Origin: Castellaniella hirudinis_A
GTDB taxonomy: Bacteria > Pseudomonadota > Gammaproteobacteria > Burkholderiales > Burkholderiaceae_B
NCBI RefSeq assembly: GCF_047468865.1
Contig: NZ_JBLGTV010000015.1
Span: forward strand, 1 to 64,000
Length of the DNA stretch: 64,000 nucleotides
Direction: 5' to 3'
The first letter of the stretch is position 1. The number at the start of each line of letters is the position of its first letter. Under the pieces are notes generated by a model. The model worked only from the letters and a program-made list of their open reading frames with translations. It ran no database searches and was not told where the DNA came from. The position numbers were made by a program, and so were the translations under genes. Of the stretch, positions 46,150-54,800 are shown in pieces.

Positions 46150-47253
46150 GTGGGTTCCTTATCCGTTCGCAACGTGCGAAAAATCTATCATGGCGCCGAA
46201 ATCCTCAAGGGCATCGACCTGGATATCCAGGATGGCGAATTCCTGATCCTGGTCGGCCCGTCGGGGTGCGGCAAATCGACCCTGCTGTCCATGATCGCCG
46301 GGCTGGAACCGGTCGACCAGGGGGATATCCTGATCGGCGGACGGCGGGTCAACGACCTGGGCCCCAAGGATCGAGACATCGCCATGATGTTCCAATCCTA
46401 TGCCTTGTACCCGAACATGTCGGTGGCCCGGAATATTTCATTCGGCCTGGAAATCCGCAAGGTGCCGCGCGCCGAGCGCGACCGCGTCGTGCGGGATGTG
46501 GCGCGCATCCTGCAGATCGACCACCTGCTGGACCGCCGCCCCGCGCAGTTGTCCGGCGGCCAGCGCCAGCGCGTGGCCATGGGGCGGGCCATTGCGCGCG
46601 CGCCCAGTCTGTTCCTGTTCGACGAGCCCTTGTCCAATCTCGATGCCCGCCTGCGCATCGAGATGCGGCTGGAAATCAAACGCCTGCACCAGCGCATGGG
46701 CACCACGGTCGTTTATGTCACGCACGATCAGGTCGAGGCCATGACCCTGGGGGACAAGATCGCGGTCATGAAAGGGGGCGAAGTCCAGCAGTTTGGCACG
46801 CCCAAGGATATCTACGATAATCCCGCCAATCGTTTTGTTGCAGAATTCATGGGCTCACCCACGATGAATTTCATTGATACCCGGGTCGAAGCCCAGGCGG
46901 GGCGGCTGGGGGTGCGGCTGGCGGCCGACGGCGCGCACTATTGGCTGCCGGCGGCCCAACCCGTCCAGGATCGCCTGGCCGCCCGCCTGGGGCAGCCGGT
47001 GCTGTTGGGCATCCGGCCGGAACAAATCACCCATGCCCAGACCGAGAGCCGGCATCCGGTCGCCCGCTTGCGCGTCGTCCTGACCGAGCCCACCGGGCCC
47101 GACACGCTGGTGCTGGCGGCGCTCGATGGCCAGGATGTCACCTGCCGGGTGCACCCGGATCACGCCGTGTCGCCCGGCGCCGCCATGGCCTTGCAGTTTG
47201 ATTTGTCCAAGGCGGTTTATTTCGACGCGGACAGCGGGCTGCGCGTCGCATGA
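46150..47253 (+). CDS. gtsD: Sugar ABC transporter ATPase (MalK/UgpC type)
   Basis: A 367-residue ATPase that powers the transporter. Walker A GPSGCGKSTLL, Q-loop MMFQSYALYP, signature LSGGQRQRVAMGRA, Walker B LFLFDEPLSNLDA and the switch His in VYVTHDQVEAMT are intact; a C-terminal TOBE-type domain follows from about residue 240 (GIRPEQI). Start is GTG 46150 after AAGAGG. Its stop overlaps the glk-rpiR start (ATGA). Confidence 0.94.
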   Translation: MGSLSVRNVRKIYHGAEILKGIDLDIQDGEFLILVGPSGCGKSTLLSMIAGLEPVDQGDILIGGRRVNDLGPKDRDIAMMFQSYALYPNMSVARNISFGLEIRKVPRAERDRVVRDVARILQIDHLLDRRPAQLSGGQRQRVAMGRAIARAPSLFLFDEPLSNLDARLRIEMRLEIKRLHQRMGTTVVYVTHDQVEAMTLGDKIAVMKGGEVQQFGTPKDIYDNPANRFVAEFMGSPTMNFIDTRVEAQAGRLGVRLAADGAHYWLPAAQPVQDRLAARLGQPVLLGIRPEQITHAQTESRHPVARLRVVLTEPTGPDTLVLAALDGQDVTCRVHPDHAVSPGAAMALQFDLSKAVYFDADSGLRVA

Positions 47254-49079
47254 CCGTCCCGGAACAGGCCCTTCTGCCGGATCCGCTCCTGCCGCATCCG
47301 GGCGGGCCGCGCCTGCTGGCCGACATCGGGGTGACGCATGCGCGCTTCGCCCTGGAATCCGCGCCCTGGCAGCTGGCGCAGGCCACGACGCTGAATTGCC
47401 GGGACTACGACAGTCTGCAGGCCGTGGTCAGCGCCTACCTGGACGGCATCCCGGGCGACCGGCCGCGCCATGCCGTGATCGCCATTGCCAATCCCGTCCA
47501 GGGCGACGAGGTTCGCATGACGAACCGCGACTGGCATTTCTCCATCGAAGCGACCCGCCGCGCCCTGGGGCTGGACATTCTGCTGGTGGTCAACGATTTC
47601 ACGGCGATGGCCATGTCTTTGCCGCATCTGGCCCGCGCCGACCGCTTGCGCATCGGCGCGGGCGGCGAGCCGGGCTCGGGGGTGATCGGGCTGATCGGGC
47701 CAGGATCGGGGCTGGGGGTGTCGGGCTTGATCCCCGCCGCCGGCCACTGGGTGACGCTGGGCAGCGAAGGCGGGCACGTCAGCTTCGCCCCGGGCAATCC
47801 GCGTGAACTGGACATTCTTCGGCACGCCTGGGCCCGGTTTGGCCATGTCTCGGCCGAGCGGCTGCTGTCCGGGCCGGGCCTGGAGCTGATCTGGCAGGTG
47901 CTGGCGGGCGCCGCGGGGGGGGCGGCGCCCTCGGCGGCGCAGATCGTGGCGCAGGCGCTGGCGGGCCAGGCGCAGGCGCTGGACGCCGTTGACACGTTCT
48001 GCGGCATGCTGGGCTCGGCCGCCGCCGACCTGGCGCTGACGCTGGGGGCCTCCGGCGGCATCTATATTGGGGGCGGGCTGGTGCCGCAGCTGGGACGCCA
48101 GCTGGCCCAATCGCCTTTTCGGGCGCGGTTCGAGGACAAGGGGCGCTTCAGCGACTACGTCAAGCGCATCCCGACCTATCTTGTGCTGAGTCAGGATCTC
48201 AGCCTGAAAGGCGTGTCCGCGATCCTGGATCAACAGCTGCGGATGCTGCATGGCGATGCCGTCCTGCTGGATCGGGTGCGCAGCGCGCTGCCGGGCATGA
48301 GTCCCGCCAGCCAGCGGGTCGCCAGGCTGCTGTTGTCGCAGCCGCACGGCTTCGTGCAGGATCCGATCGCCGCCATCGCCCGCAACGCCCAGGTCAGCCA
48401 GCCCACCGTCATCCGGTTCTGCCGCGCCCTGGGCTTTCCCGGGCTGCTGGATTTCAAGCGGAAGCTGGCGTCGGGCCTGAGCAGCTCCATCCCCTTGCAG
48501 CACAGCCAGGTCAAGGCGGGCGACCGCACGCCCGACCTGTCCGCCAAAGTGCTGGACAACACGGCATCGGCGATTTTGCGCCTGCGCGATACCGTGGACG
48601 CCCAGGCCGTCGCCCAGGCGATCCGCCTGCTGCGGGCCGCGCATCGGGTGGAAATCTTCAGCGCGGACGAGGCCGGCGGCGTGTGCCTGGACGGGCAGGA
48701 CAAGTTCCTGCGCCAGGGGATTCCGACGGCCATCTATGCCGGCGCGCGGATGGAGCAGGCCGCCGCGCGGACGCTGGGGCCGCAGGATGTGGTGGTCGCG
48801 GTGTCGCACAGCGGCGCCCAGTCCGCCTTGTTGGACGCCACCACGGCGGCCCGCCAGGGCGGGGCCGCCGTGGTGGCCATCACCCGGGCCGATTCGCCGC
48901 TGGCGCAAGGCGCGGATGTCTGCCTGGCCGTGGATGCCGTGGCGCAGGACGCGGTGCAATCGTCCATGGTGTCGCGCATTTTGCAGCTGCTGATGCTGGA
49001 TGTCATGGCGTTGGGGGCCGCCATGGCGGGGCGTCGGCCGGCCCCGGCGGCGCCGGAGGCGGGCGCCGCGCCCGAGTAG
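47250..49079 (+). CDS. Glucokinase-RpiR regulator fusion with degenerate active sites
   Basis: A 609-residue fusion: glucokinase-like domain about residues 20-330, RpiR helix-turn-helix about 335-410 (DPIAAIARNAQVSQPTVIRFCRALGF), SIS domain about 440-590. Such fusions are known in Burkholderia. Here the phosphate loop reads DIGVTHAR (residues 25-32) instead of DIGGTNAR, and GPGTGLG reads GPGSGLG; the catalytic Asp block VVNDFTAMAM and GGIYIGGGLVP remain. In the SIS domain the first loop, FYGLGNSN in relatives, reads FSADEAGG, while SHSG is kept. Kinase activity and sugar-phosphate binding are therefore doubtful, while DNA binding should persist. Last gene of the gts operon, overlapping gtsD. 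An intact Glk (40378-41382) and HexR (36146-36991) exist. Confidence 0.9.
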   Translation: MTVPEQALLPDPLLPHPGGPRLLADIGVTHARFALESAPWQLAQATTLNCRDYDSLQAVVSAYLDGIPGDRPRHAVIAIANPVQGDEVRMTNRDWHFSIEATRRALGLDILLVVNDFTAMAMSLPHLARADRLRIGAGGEPGSGVIGLIGPGSGLGVSGLIPAAGHWVTLGSEGGHVSFAPGNPRELDILRHAWARFGHVSAERLLSGPGLELIWQVLAGAAGGAAPSAAQIVAQALAGQAQALDAVDTFCGMLGSAAADLALTLGASGGIYIGGGLVPQLGRQLAQSPFRARFEDKGRFSDYVKRIPTYLVLSQDLSLKGVSAILDQQLRMLHGDAVLLDRVRSALPGMSPASQRVARLLLSQPHGFVQDPIAAIARNAQVSQPTVIRFCRALGFPGLLDFKRKLASGLSSSIPLQHSQVKAGDRTPDLSAKVLDNTASAILRLRDTVDAQAVAQAIRLLRAAHRVEIFSADEAGGVCLDGQDKFLRQGIPTAIYAGARMEQAAARTLGPQDVVVAVSHSGAQSALLDATTAARQGGAAVVAITRADSPLAQGADVCLAVDAVAQDAVQSSMVSRILQLLMLDVMALGAAMAGRRPAPAAPEAGAAPE

Positions 49080-49160
49080 TCGTGTGCTGTCCGGCGTCCG
49101 CAGGGTGACCGCCCCTGGGGTGTTCGCATAAAATAGCGTTTTGAAAATGGCTTTCTGATG

Positions 49161-49193
49161 CCAAGCATCCTGCCCGGCGGACAGGGTGCTTGG
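49161..49193 (+). terminator. Hairpin between the glk-rpiR fusion and ispD
   Basis: CCAAGCATCCTG (49161-49172) pairs with CAGGGTGCTTGG (49182-49193), 12 pairs including one G-U, 9-base loop, followed by CTTGTTTC. A possible promoter (GTGACC, 18 bases, TAAAAT at 49129-49134) lies before it. The hairpin may end the gts transcript and also sit in the ispD leader. Confidence 0.55.
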
Positions 49194-49219
49194 CTTGTTT
49201 CATGTCTGGGAGATGCGGG

Positions 49220-50023
49220 ATGGCACGGCCTTTGGATGGAGGCGCTTTTCCTTCGGCGGGCGGGGATCCCGTCGCGGCGCCCCGCCTGGTCGCTTTGGTG
49301 CCCGCCGCCGGGCTGGGCGCGCGGGCGGCCCGTGGCCCGGGGGTGCCGAAACAATACGCGCTGCTGGGCGGCCAGGCCATGCTGCGCCGCACGGTGCGCG
49401 CCTTGCTGGCCGAGCCGCGCATCGACCAGGTTCGGGTGGCGGTGGCCCCCCGCGACCCCTGGGTCGAGGCCGCCCTGGCGGGCCTGCCGCGCACGGTCTG
49501 GCGGCCCTGCGGCGGCCCCACGCGGGCCGCCACCGTGCAGGCCGCCCTGGCCGATGCGGCCTTGCCGCCGGATGCCTGGGTGCTGGTGCACGATGCCGCC
49601 CGGCCGGGGCTGCCTGTGCGGGCCTTGTCCACCCTGATCGATCTCTGTTGGCGGCAGGGCCGGGGCGGTCTGCTGGCGATGCCCGTGGCCGATACCGTGA
49701 AGCTGGCCGAGGTGCCGGATACCGGCGGCGCGGCCAACGGGTGCGTGGCGGTCGACCGAACCCTGGCGCGTGATCGTCTGTGGCTGGCGCAGACGCCGCA
49801 GATGTTTCCCGCCGCCGAGCTGTTGCACGCGCTGCGGGCCTGCGCGGGCGATGAACGCGTCACCGACGAGGCTTCGGCGCTGGAACTTTCTGGCGGGCGC
49901 GCGCCCCTGCTGGTGCGGGGCAGCCGCCAAAACGACAAACTCACCTGGCCCGAGGATTTCGACTGGTTCGAAACCTGGCTGCGGCATGCCCCGCCGGGGG
50001 CGACCAAGGATACCGACGCATGA
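49220..50023 (+). CDS. ispD: 2-C-methyl-D-erythritol 4-phosphate cytidylyltransferase
   Basis: A 267-residue enzyme of the MEP isoprenoid pathway that makes CDP-methylerythritol. The CTP-binding loop is VPAAGLGARAARGPGVPKQY; WVLVHDAARP and RVTDEASALE are family blocks. Start ATG 49220 (MARPLDGG) has GGGAGA six bases upstream; ATG codons at 49190 and 49202 are further from it. The extra N-terminal 20 residues are not conserved. It overlaps ispF. Confidence 0.94.
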   Translation: MARPLDGGAFPSAGGDPVAAPRLVALVPAAGLGARAARGPGVPKQYALLGGQAMLRRTVRALLAEPRIDQVRVAVAPRDPWVEAALAGLPRTVWRPCGGPTRAATVQAALADAALPPDAWVLVHDAARPGLPVRALSTLIDLCWRQGRGGLLAMPVADTVKLAEVPDTGGAANGCVAVDRTLARDRLWLAQTPQMFPAAELLHALRACAGDERVTDEASALELSGGRAPLLVRGSRQNDKLTWPEDFDWFETWLRHAPPGATKDTDA

Positions 50024-50511
50024 CGACCGATTTTCCCTTTCGTATTGGCCAGGGCCACGACCTGCACGCGCTGGTGCCGGGCCGTCCCCTGATCATCGGC
50101 GGGGTGCGCATCCCGTATGATCGCGGCCTGGCCGGCCATTCGGATGCCGACGTGCTGTTGCACGCCGTCACCGACGCCGTGCTGGGGGCCGCCGGCCTGG
50201 GGGACATCGGCCGGCATTTTTCCGACCGCGATCCCCGGTGGGCGGGGGCCGACAGCCGGCTGTTCCTGCGCGAAGCCGTGCGGCTGGCCCGGGCGGCGGG
50301 CTGGCGGGTCGTCAATGTGGATGCCACGGTGCATGCCCAGGCCCCGAAAATCGGCCCGCATGCGTCCGCCATGGCGGCCTGCCTGGCGCAAGACCTGGCG
50401 GTCGAGGCGGCGCAGGTCAATATCAAGGCCAAGACCAATGAGGGCCTGGGCTACCTGGGGCGTGGGGAAGGCATTGCCGCCAGCGCCGTGGCGCTGCTGG
50501 CGGCGTGCTGA
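50020..50511 (+). CDS. ispF: 2-C-methyl-D-erythritol 2,4-cyclodiphosphate synthase
   Basis: A 163-residue MEP-pathway enzyme following IspD chemistry. Metal ligands are in IGQGHDLHAL and GHSDADVLLHAVTDAVLGAAGLGDIG (split); IKAKTNEGLGYLGRGEGIA is the family C-terminal block. The start overlaps ispD by four bases (ATGA), so the two are coupled. A terminator follows. Confidence 0.96.
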   Translation: MTTDFPFRIGQGHDLHALVPGRPLIIGGVRIPYDRGLAGHSDADVLLHAVTDAVLGAAGLGDIGRHFSDRDPRWAGADSRLFLREAVRLARAAGWRVVNVDATVHAQAPKIGPHASAMAACLAQDLAVEAAQVNIKAKTNEGLGYLGRGEGIAASAVALLAAC

Positions 50512-50564
50512 AGGGCGCGACTGCCGCCGCGCATGTCGCGTCGTCCCGCGGGGCCGTGCATGCG

Positions 50565-50588
50565 CGCCCCGCCGGACGGGGCGGTTTT
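50565..50588 (+). terminator. Rho-independent terminator after ispF
   Basis: CGCCCCG (50565-50571), loop CCGGA, CGGGGCG (50577-50583), then GTTTT. It overlaps the stop codon of the convergent peroxiredoxin gene. Confidence 0.75.
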
Positions 50589-51135
50589 ACAGCGTTGCGC
50601 CGCCGATGGCCCGGTTGCAGGCGCAGGGCTGCTCGGTCAGCAGGGCATCCAGCACGCGCAGGGTTTCTTCGGGGCTGCGGCCCACGTTGGCGGGGTTGAC
50701 CGACACATGCTGGATGATGTTGTCGGGGTCGATGATGAAAGTGGCGCGCAAGGCCACGCCCTCGGATTTTTCGCGGATGCCCAGCTGGTCGATCAGCGCC
50801 CCGTTGGTGTCGCCGAACTGGTAATGGCTGATTTTGTTGATCTCCGGGCTTTCGCGCCGCCAGGCCAGCTTGACGTATTCATTGTCGGTGGACCCGCCCA
50901 TCAGGATGGCCTCGCGTTCTTCGAAGGCATCGGCCAGCGCATTGAAGCCGATGATTTCGGTGGGGCAGACCAGGGTGAAGTCCTTGGGGTAGAAATAAAT
51001 GACCTTCCATTTACCGGGAAAGGAGGATTCTGTGATGTCTTCGAAGGCCGAAACGCCTTTTTCCTCGGGTTGGCTGAAGCCGGGCTTGACGCCCGTGACG
51101 CGAAAGGCCTCGAGTTTGTCGCCTATGGTTTTCAT
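50587..51135 (-). CDS. ahpC: AhpC/TSA-family peroxiredoxin
   Basis: A 182-residue peroxide reductase. The peroxidatic cysteine is in YPKDFTLVCPTEIIGF; the C-terminal CACNRAIGG has a CxC pair like the AhpD-linked AhpC of mycobacteria, rather than the single resolving Cys of the AhpF-linked type. No ahpD or ahpF is adjacent. Start ATG 51135 has AGGAG on the minus strand six bases upstream; the longer frame reaching 51366 runs into risS and lacks homology. Confidence 0.92.
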   Translation of the reverse strand: MKTIGDKLEAFRVTGVKPGFSQPEEKGVSAFEDITESSFPGKWKVIYFYPKDFTLVCPTEIIGFNALADAFEEREAILMGGSTDNEYVKLAWRRESPEINKISHYQFGDTNGALIDQLGIREKSEGVALRATFIIDPDNIIQHVSVNPANVGRSPEETLRVLDALLTEQPCACNRAIGGATL

Positions 51136-51187
51136 CGGGGCTCCTGAGATAAGGGGATGGCCGACAGGGCCACGCTGACATTCTACG

Positions 51188-52603
51188 CTATGGCTTGTCG
51201 GCGGATCGCGCCTTGGACTTGGGGATTTCGATACGTGCCAGCAGGCCGTGTCCGGGCGGGGAATGCAGCTCGAATTTGCCGCCCACCTGGCCCAGCAGCC
51301 GCTCGACGATGGACAGCCCCAGGCCCGCGCCGCTGACGCCGGTGCGGGCTTGGTCGCCTCGGGCAAAGGGGCGCAGGAGCCGCTGGGTTTCGGTGGCCGG
51401 GATGCCCGGGCCCTGATCCTGGACTTCGATGCGCAGGACGGTGCCGCTTTGGTAAGCGTTCAGGTGGATGCGCACCTGGTCGTCCTGGGGGCTGCGGCCG
51501 TAACGACGGGCATTTTCAATCAGGTTGCTGACGATGCGTTTCAGGTCGTTGGCGCTGATGCGGGCCTGCAGGCCCGGTTCGATGTGGATTTGCAGGTGGC
51601 CGCCCAGGGTTTCCGTGTGATTGCGTTCGCGGTCGCCCAGATCCTGCAGCACGCGCGACACGTCGATGCCGGTTTCCGGCACCAGGCCCGCCGGGCGAGC
51701 GTATTCCATCAGTTGGCCGATGCTGTGGTTGATCTGGGCCAGGTCGTCGTCGATGGCTTGCCGGGCCTCGTCGCTCAGGTGGCCCATTTCGATTTCCAGA
51801 CGGATGCGCGCCAGCGGGGTGCGCAGATCGTGGGAAATGCCCGCCAGCATGATTTCGCGGTCGGCCTCATTCTGCCGCAGATCCAGGGCCATGCGGTTGA
51901 AGGCGATGTTCAGGTCGCGGATTTCGAGGGGGCCTTTTTCCGGCAGCGGCGTGGGTGTTTCGCCGCGCGCCAGCTGTTGAGCGACTTTGGCCAGCTGGGA
52001 CAAGGGATAATTGATGAAGCGCGCGCTGATGGCGGCCCCCAGCAGGGCCAGCATCAGAGAGGCCGCAATCCAGCCCAGCCATTCGCGGCCCGAGGTCAGG
52101 CGCAGTTGGTCGCGGTCGAAGACCAGCCAGTATTGCCTGTCGTCGATATGGAAGCTGACCCAGATGCCGGGCACCTGGTTGACGGCCCACAGCATGATGG
52201 CCTGGGAGCCCAGGCGATTGCGGACTTCGGTCGAGACATTTTCCCAGTACACGGTATGCGGCAGGGGTTCCAGGACGTCCGTGTTTTCGCGGGGCTGCAC
52301 TCTCAGGCTTTCCTGGGTGGCCAGGTCCAACAGCAGGGCCGGGCGCACTTTCTTGGGCGCGTAGACCAGCGCCGACCGGGTGATGCTGACGGTTGTGGAA
52401 ATGCGCTGGGCCAGCTGCATGGCGCGCGGCCCTTCTTCGATATCGAAAAAAATCTGCAGCCACGCCCCCAGGCTGACCAGCATGAGGCTGGCGATCAGCA
52501 GGAAGGAACGGGTGAACAGGCCCAGGCGCAGGCGCGGCAAGATGGCATGCCGGAATCGTTTAGGAAGCATGGCGGCGAACCGCAGGGGCGGCCCCCGCGG
52601 CAT
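51188..52603 (-). CDS. risS: EnvZ/RisS-type sensor histidine kinase
   Basis: A 471-residue membrane kinase. First transmembrane segment about residues 30-52, periplasmic part about 53-165 (PRENTDVLEPLPHTVYW), second segment about 174-195, HAMP domain with FNRMALDLRQ, phosphoacceptor box LAGISHDLRTPLARIRLE, then N box NLIENARRYG and G boxes DQGPGIP, GAGLGLSIV. It lies 9 bases after its response regulator. The start could also be M12 (52570); neither has a good ribosome site. Confidence 0.93.
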   Translation of the reverse strand: MPRGPPLRFAAMLPKRFRHAILPRLRLGLFTRSFLLIASLMLVSLGAWLQIFFDIEEGPRAMQLAQRISTTVSITRSALVYAPKKVRPALLLDLATQESLRVQPRENTDVLEPLPHTVYWENVSTEVRNRLGSQAIMLWAVNQVPGIWVSFHIDDRQYWLVFDRDQLRLTSGREWLGWIAASLMLALLGAAISARFINYPLSQLAKVAQQLARGETPTPLPEKGPLEIRDLNIAFNRMALDLRQNEADREIMLAGISHDLRTPLARIRLEIEMGHLSDEARQAIDDDLAQINHSIGQLMEYARPAGLVPETGIDVSRVLQDLGDRERNHTETLGGHLQIHIEPGLQARISANDLKRIVSNLIENARRYGRSPQDDQVRIHLNAYQSGTVLRIEVQDQGPGIPATETQRLLRPFARGDQARTGVSGAGLGLSIVERLLGQVGGKFELHSPPGHGLLARIEIPKSKARSADKP

Positions 52604-52612
52604 AGTGTGGAA

Positions 52613-53347
52613 TCAGCGGCCGCCGTCGGGGACGAAGACATAGCCCAGCCCCCAGACCGTCTGGATGAAGACAGGCTTGGAGGGGTTGGGTTCGATCAGC
52701 TTGCGCAGGCGGGAAATCTGGACGTCCAGGCTGCGGTCGAAGGCTTCGTATTCGCGCCCCCGGGCGAGTTCCATGAGTTTGTCGCGCGACAGCGGCACCT
52801 TGGGGTGGCGCGCGAAGACCTTGAGCACGGAGAACTCGCCCGTGGTGATGGGGACGGATTCGCCGTCCTTGGTCAGCGTGCGGGTGGACAGATTGAGCAC
52901 GAACGGGCCGAATTCGGTGGATTCGTTGTCCTGGCTGGGCGCCCCGGGGTGTTCTTCGGTGCCGCGGCGGCGCAGGATGGCGTTGACCCGGGCCAGCAGT
53001 TCGCGCGGGTTGAAGGGTTTGGTGAGGTAGTCGTCGGCCCCCATTTCCAGCCCGACGATGCGGTCGATTTCCTCGGCCTTGGCGGTCAGCATGATAATGG
53101 GCGTGTTGTCGTGGTTGCCGCGCAGGCGGCGGCAGATCGACAGGCCGTCTTCACCGGGCAGCATCAGGTCGAGCACGAGCAGATCGAAGTGTTCGCGCTG
53201 CCAGAGTTTGGCCATTTCCTTGGCGTCTTCGGCCACATAGACGTTGAACCCTTGTTCGGACAGGTAGCGCCGCAGCAGGTCGCGCAAGCGGGGATCATCG
53301 TCGACGATGAGGATTTTGCGGGTGAGGGTCTGGTTATGTGTGTTCAT
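52613..53347 (-). CDS. risA: OmpR/RisA-type response regulator
   Basis: A 244-residue OmpR-family regulator. The receiver has DDDPRLRDLL, the phosphorylated Asp in LLVLDLMLPGEDG, and TAKAEEIDRIVGLEMGADDYLTKPFNPRELLAR; the winged helix ends FIQTVWGLGYVFVPD. It is closest in memory to Bordetella RisA, which regulates virulence and stress genes, and to OmpR. Upstream of its kinase and divergent from tsaB-rimI with 75 bases between. Confidence 0.94.
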   Translation of the reverse strand: MNTHNQTLTRKILIVDDDPRLRDLLRRYLSEQGFNVYVAEDAKEMAKLWQREHFDLLVLDLMLPGEDGLSICRRLRGNHDNTPIIMLTAKAEEIDRIVGLEMGADDYLTKPFNPRELLARVNAILRRRGTEEHPGAPSQDNESTEFGPFVLNLSTRTLTKDGESVPITTGEFSVLKVFARHPKVPLSRDKLMELARGREYEAFDRSLDVQISRLRKLIEPNPSKPVFIQTVWGLGYVFVPDGGR

Positions 53348-53422
53348 GGGTTAAATGTAACAGGGACGGGAAAAAGGCACCAGCGTCGATCACAAGCACT
53401 TACACAATACTAAAATACCGAC

Positions 53423-54664
53423 ATGATGGATGATTTTCACATTTTATCGTTTGAAACATCAAGCACTTTGTGCAGCGTCGCGCTTTGGTCGCAGCATGCC
53501 GGACGCGTGCGTTTGTATACCGCCCAGCACGCCGGGCGTCAAGATCACGCCGAGCGTATTTTGCCCCTGGCGGAAGGCTTGCTGGCCGAGGCCGGCCTGA
53601 CGCGCCGGGATCTGTCCGCAGTCGCCTTCGGCCAGGGGCCGGGCGGGTTCACCGGCTTGCGGGTCGCCTGCGGGGTGGCCCAGGGCTTGGCGCTGGCGCT
53701 GGACATCCCCGTTCTGCCGGTCGATTCCCTGTGCGCGATCGCGGTGCAGCAGGCGGGGGCCGATCCCGCCGGGGTGCAGGTGGTGCTGCAAGACGCGCGC
53801 ATGCACGAGATCTATGCCGCCGCCTATCAGGTTCAGGGGGACGACTGGATCACCGTGCAGGCGCCCGCCTTGCTGGCCCGCCGGGACGTCGTCGCCTGGG
53901 CCGGGCAACAGTCCGCCGCTTGGGCGATGCAGGCGGGCGGCGGCTGGGCGGTTCATGGCGATGCCGCCCAGGTGTTCGACGGGCTGGCCGGCGAACTATC
54001 GGCGCTGGGGGCGCAGGTATCCGTGGCGGCGGGCGCGCCCGCCTGCGCCCAGGCGGCCACCGTGGCGCGCCTGGCCGCCGCCGCCTGGCAAAAAGGCCGC
54101 GCCCTGGATCCCGCCCTGGCCGCCCCGGCCTATGTGCGCGACAAGGTCGCCTACACCACGGTCGAGCGTGCCCAGGGGCGGGGCGGCAATCCCCAGACGG
54201 ATGCCGCGCAGCGCACCGTGCACGGCATGGCGCCCGGCGATCTCGACGAGGTCGCCGCGATCGAACGCCGCGTGCAGGCCAGCCCCTGGTCCCGACAGAA
54301 TTTCGCCGATGCCCTGGCGGCGGGCTATCGGGGCTGGGTGGTGCGCCGCCTGGGCGCGATGCTGGGCTTTGCGCTGGTCATGGATGCCCCGGATATGGCA
54401 CACTTGCTGGTGATCGGCGTGCGTCCCGATGCGCAGCGCCAAGGCGTGGGCGGCCAGCTTCTGCGCTGCTGCCTGGATCACTGCCGGCAGGCGGGCCTGC
54501 CGGCCCTGACCCTGGAAGTCCGCCCCAGCAATACCCAGGCCATTGCCTTTTACCGGCGGCACGGGTTTGCGCAGCATGGCCTGCGGCGGGCGTATTACCC
54601 CACGGGCCCGAATGGCCGCGAAGACGCCTGGATCATGACCCTCAACCTGGCGCCTTCCGCATGA
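53423..54664 (+). CDS. tsaB-rimI: TsaB-RimI fusion protein
   Basis: A 413-residue fusion of two proteins. Residues about 5-235 are TsaB, the partner of TsaD in making the t6A37 modification of tRNA (ILSFETSSTLCSVALW, GQGPGGFTGLRVACGVAQGLA, LQDARMHEIYAA). Residues about 265-410 are RimI, which acetylates the N-terminus of ribosomal protein S18 (VQASPWSRQNF, acetyl-CoA loop VRPDAQRQGVGGQLL, EVRPSNTQAIAFYRRHGF). The fusion is known in some Burkholderiales. It is intact in one frame, with a Gly/Gln-rich linker about 240-262. Confidence 0.93.
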   Translation: MMDDFHILSFETSSTLCSVALWSQHAGRVRLYTAQHAGRQDHAERILPLAEGLLAEAGLTRRDLSAVAFGQGPGGFTGLRVACGVAQGLALALDIPVLPVDSLCAIAVQQAGADPAGVQVVLQDARMHEIYAAAYQVQGDDWITVQAPALLARRDVVAWAGQQSAAWAMQAGGGWAVHGDAAQVFDGLAGELSALGAQVSVAAGAPACAQAATVARLAAAAWQKGRALDPALAAPAYVRDKVAYTTVERAQGRGGNPQTDAAQRTVHGMAPGDLDEVAAIERRVQASPWSRQNFADALAAGYRGWVVRRLGAMLGFALVMDAPDMAHLLVIGVRPDAQRQGVGGQLLRCCLDHCRQAGLPALTLEVRPSNTQAIAFYRRHGFAQHGLRRAYYPTGPNGREDAWIMTLNLAPSA

Positions 54665-54800
54665 ATCTTCCGCTTTCCTGTTCTGGCCCGATGTTGGCAT
54701 CCTGCCCGCGCCGTGCGCCGGGCCGCGCGCGCCCGCCCGGCCGTGCCGGTGTCCCGCTCGACGGGGCCGGCGCTTGCCCGGGCCGGCCCGGAGATGCCCC

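Noticed and set aside
53401..53422. TAAAAT at 53411-53416 as a -10 for tsaB-rimI
   Set aside because: It is only 6 bases from the start codon, leaving no room for a leader and ribosome site, and no -35 is evident.
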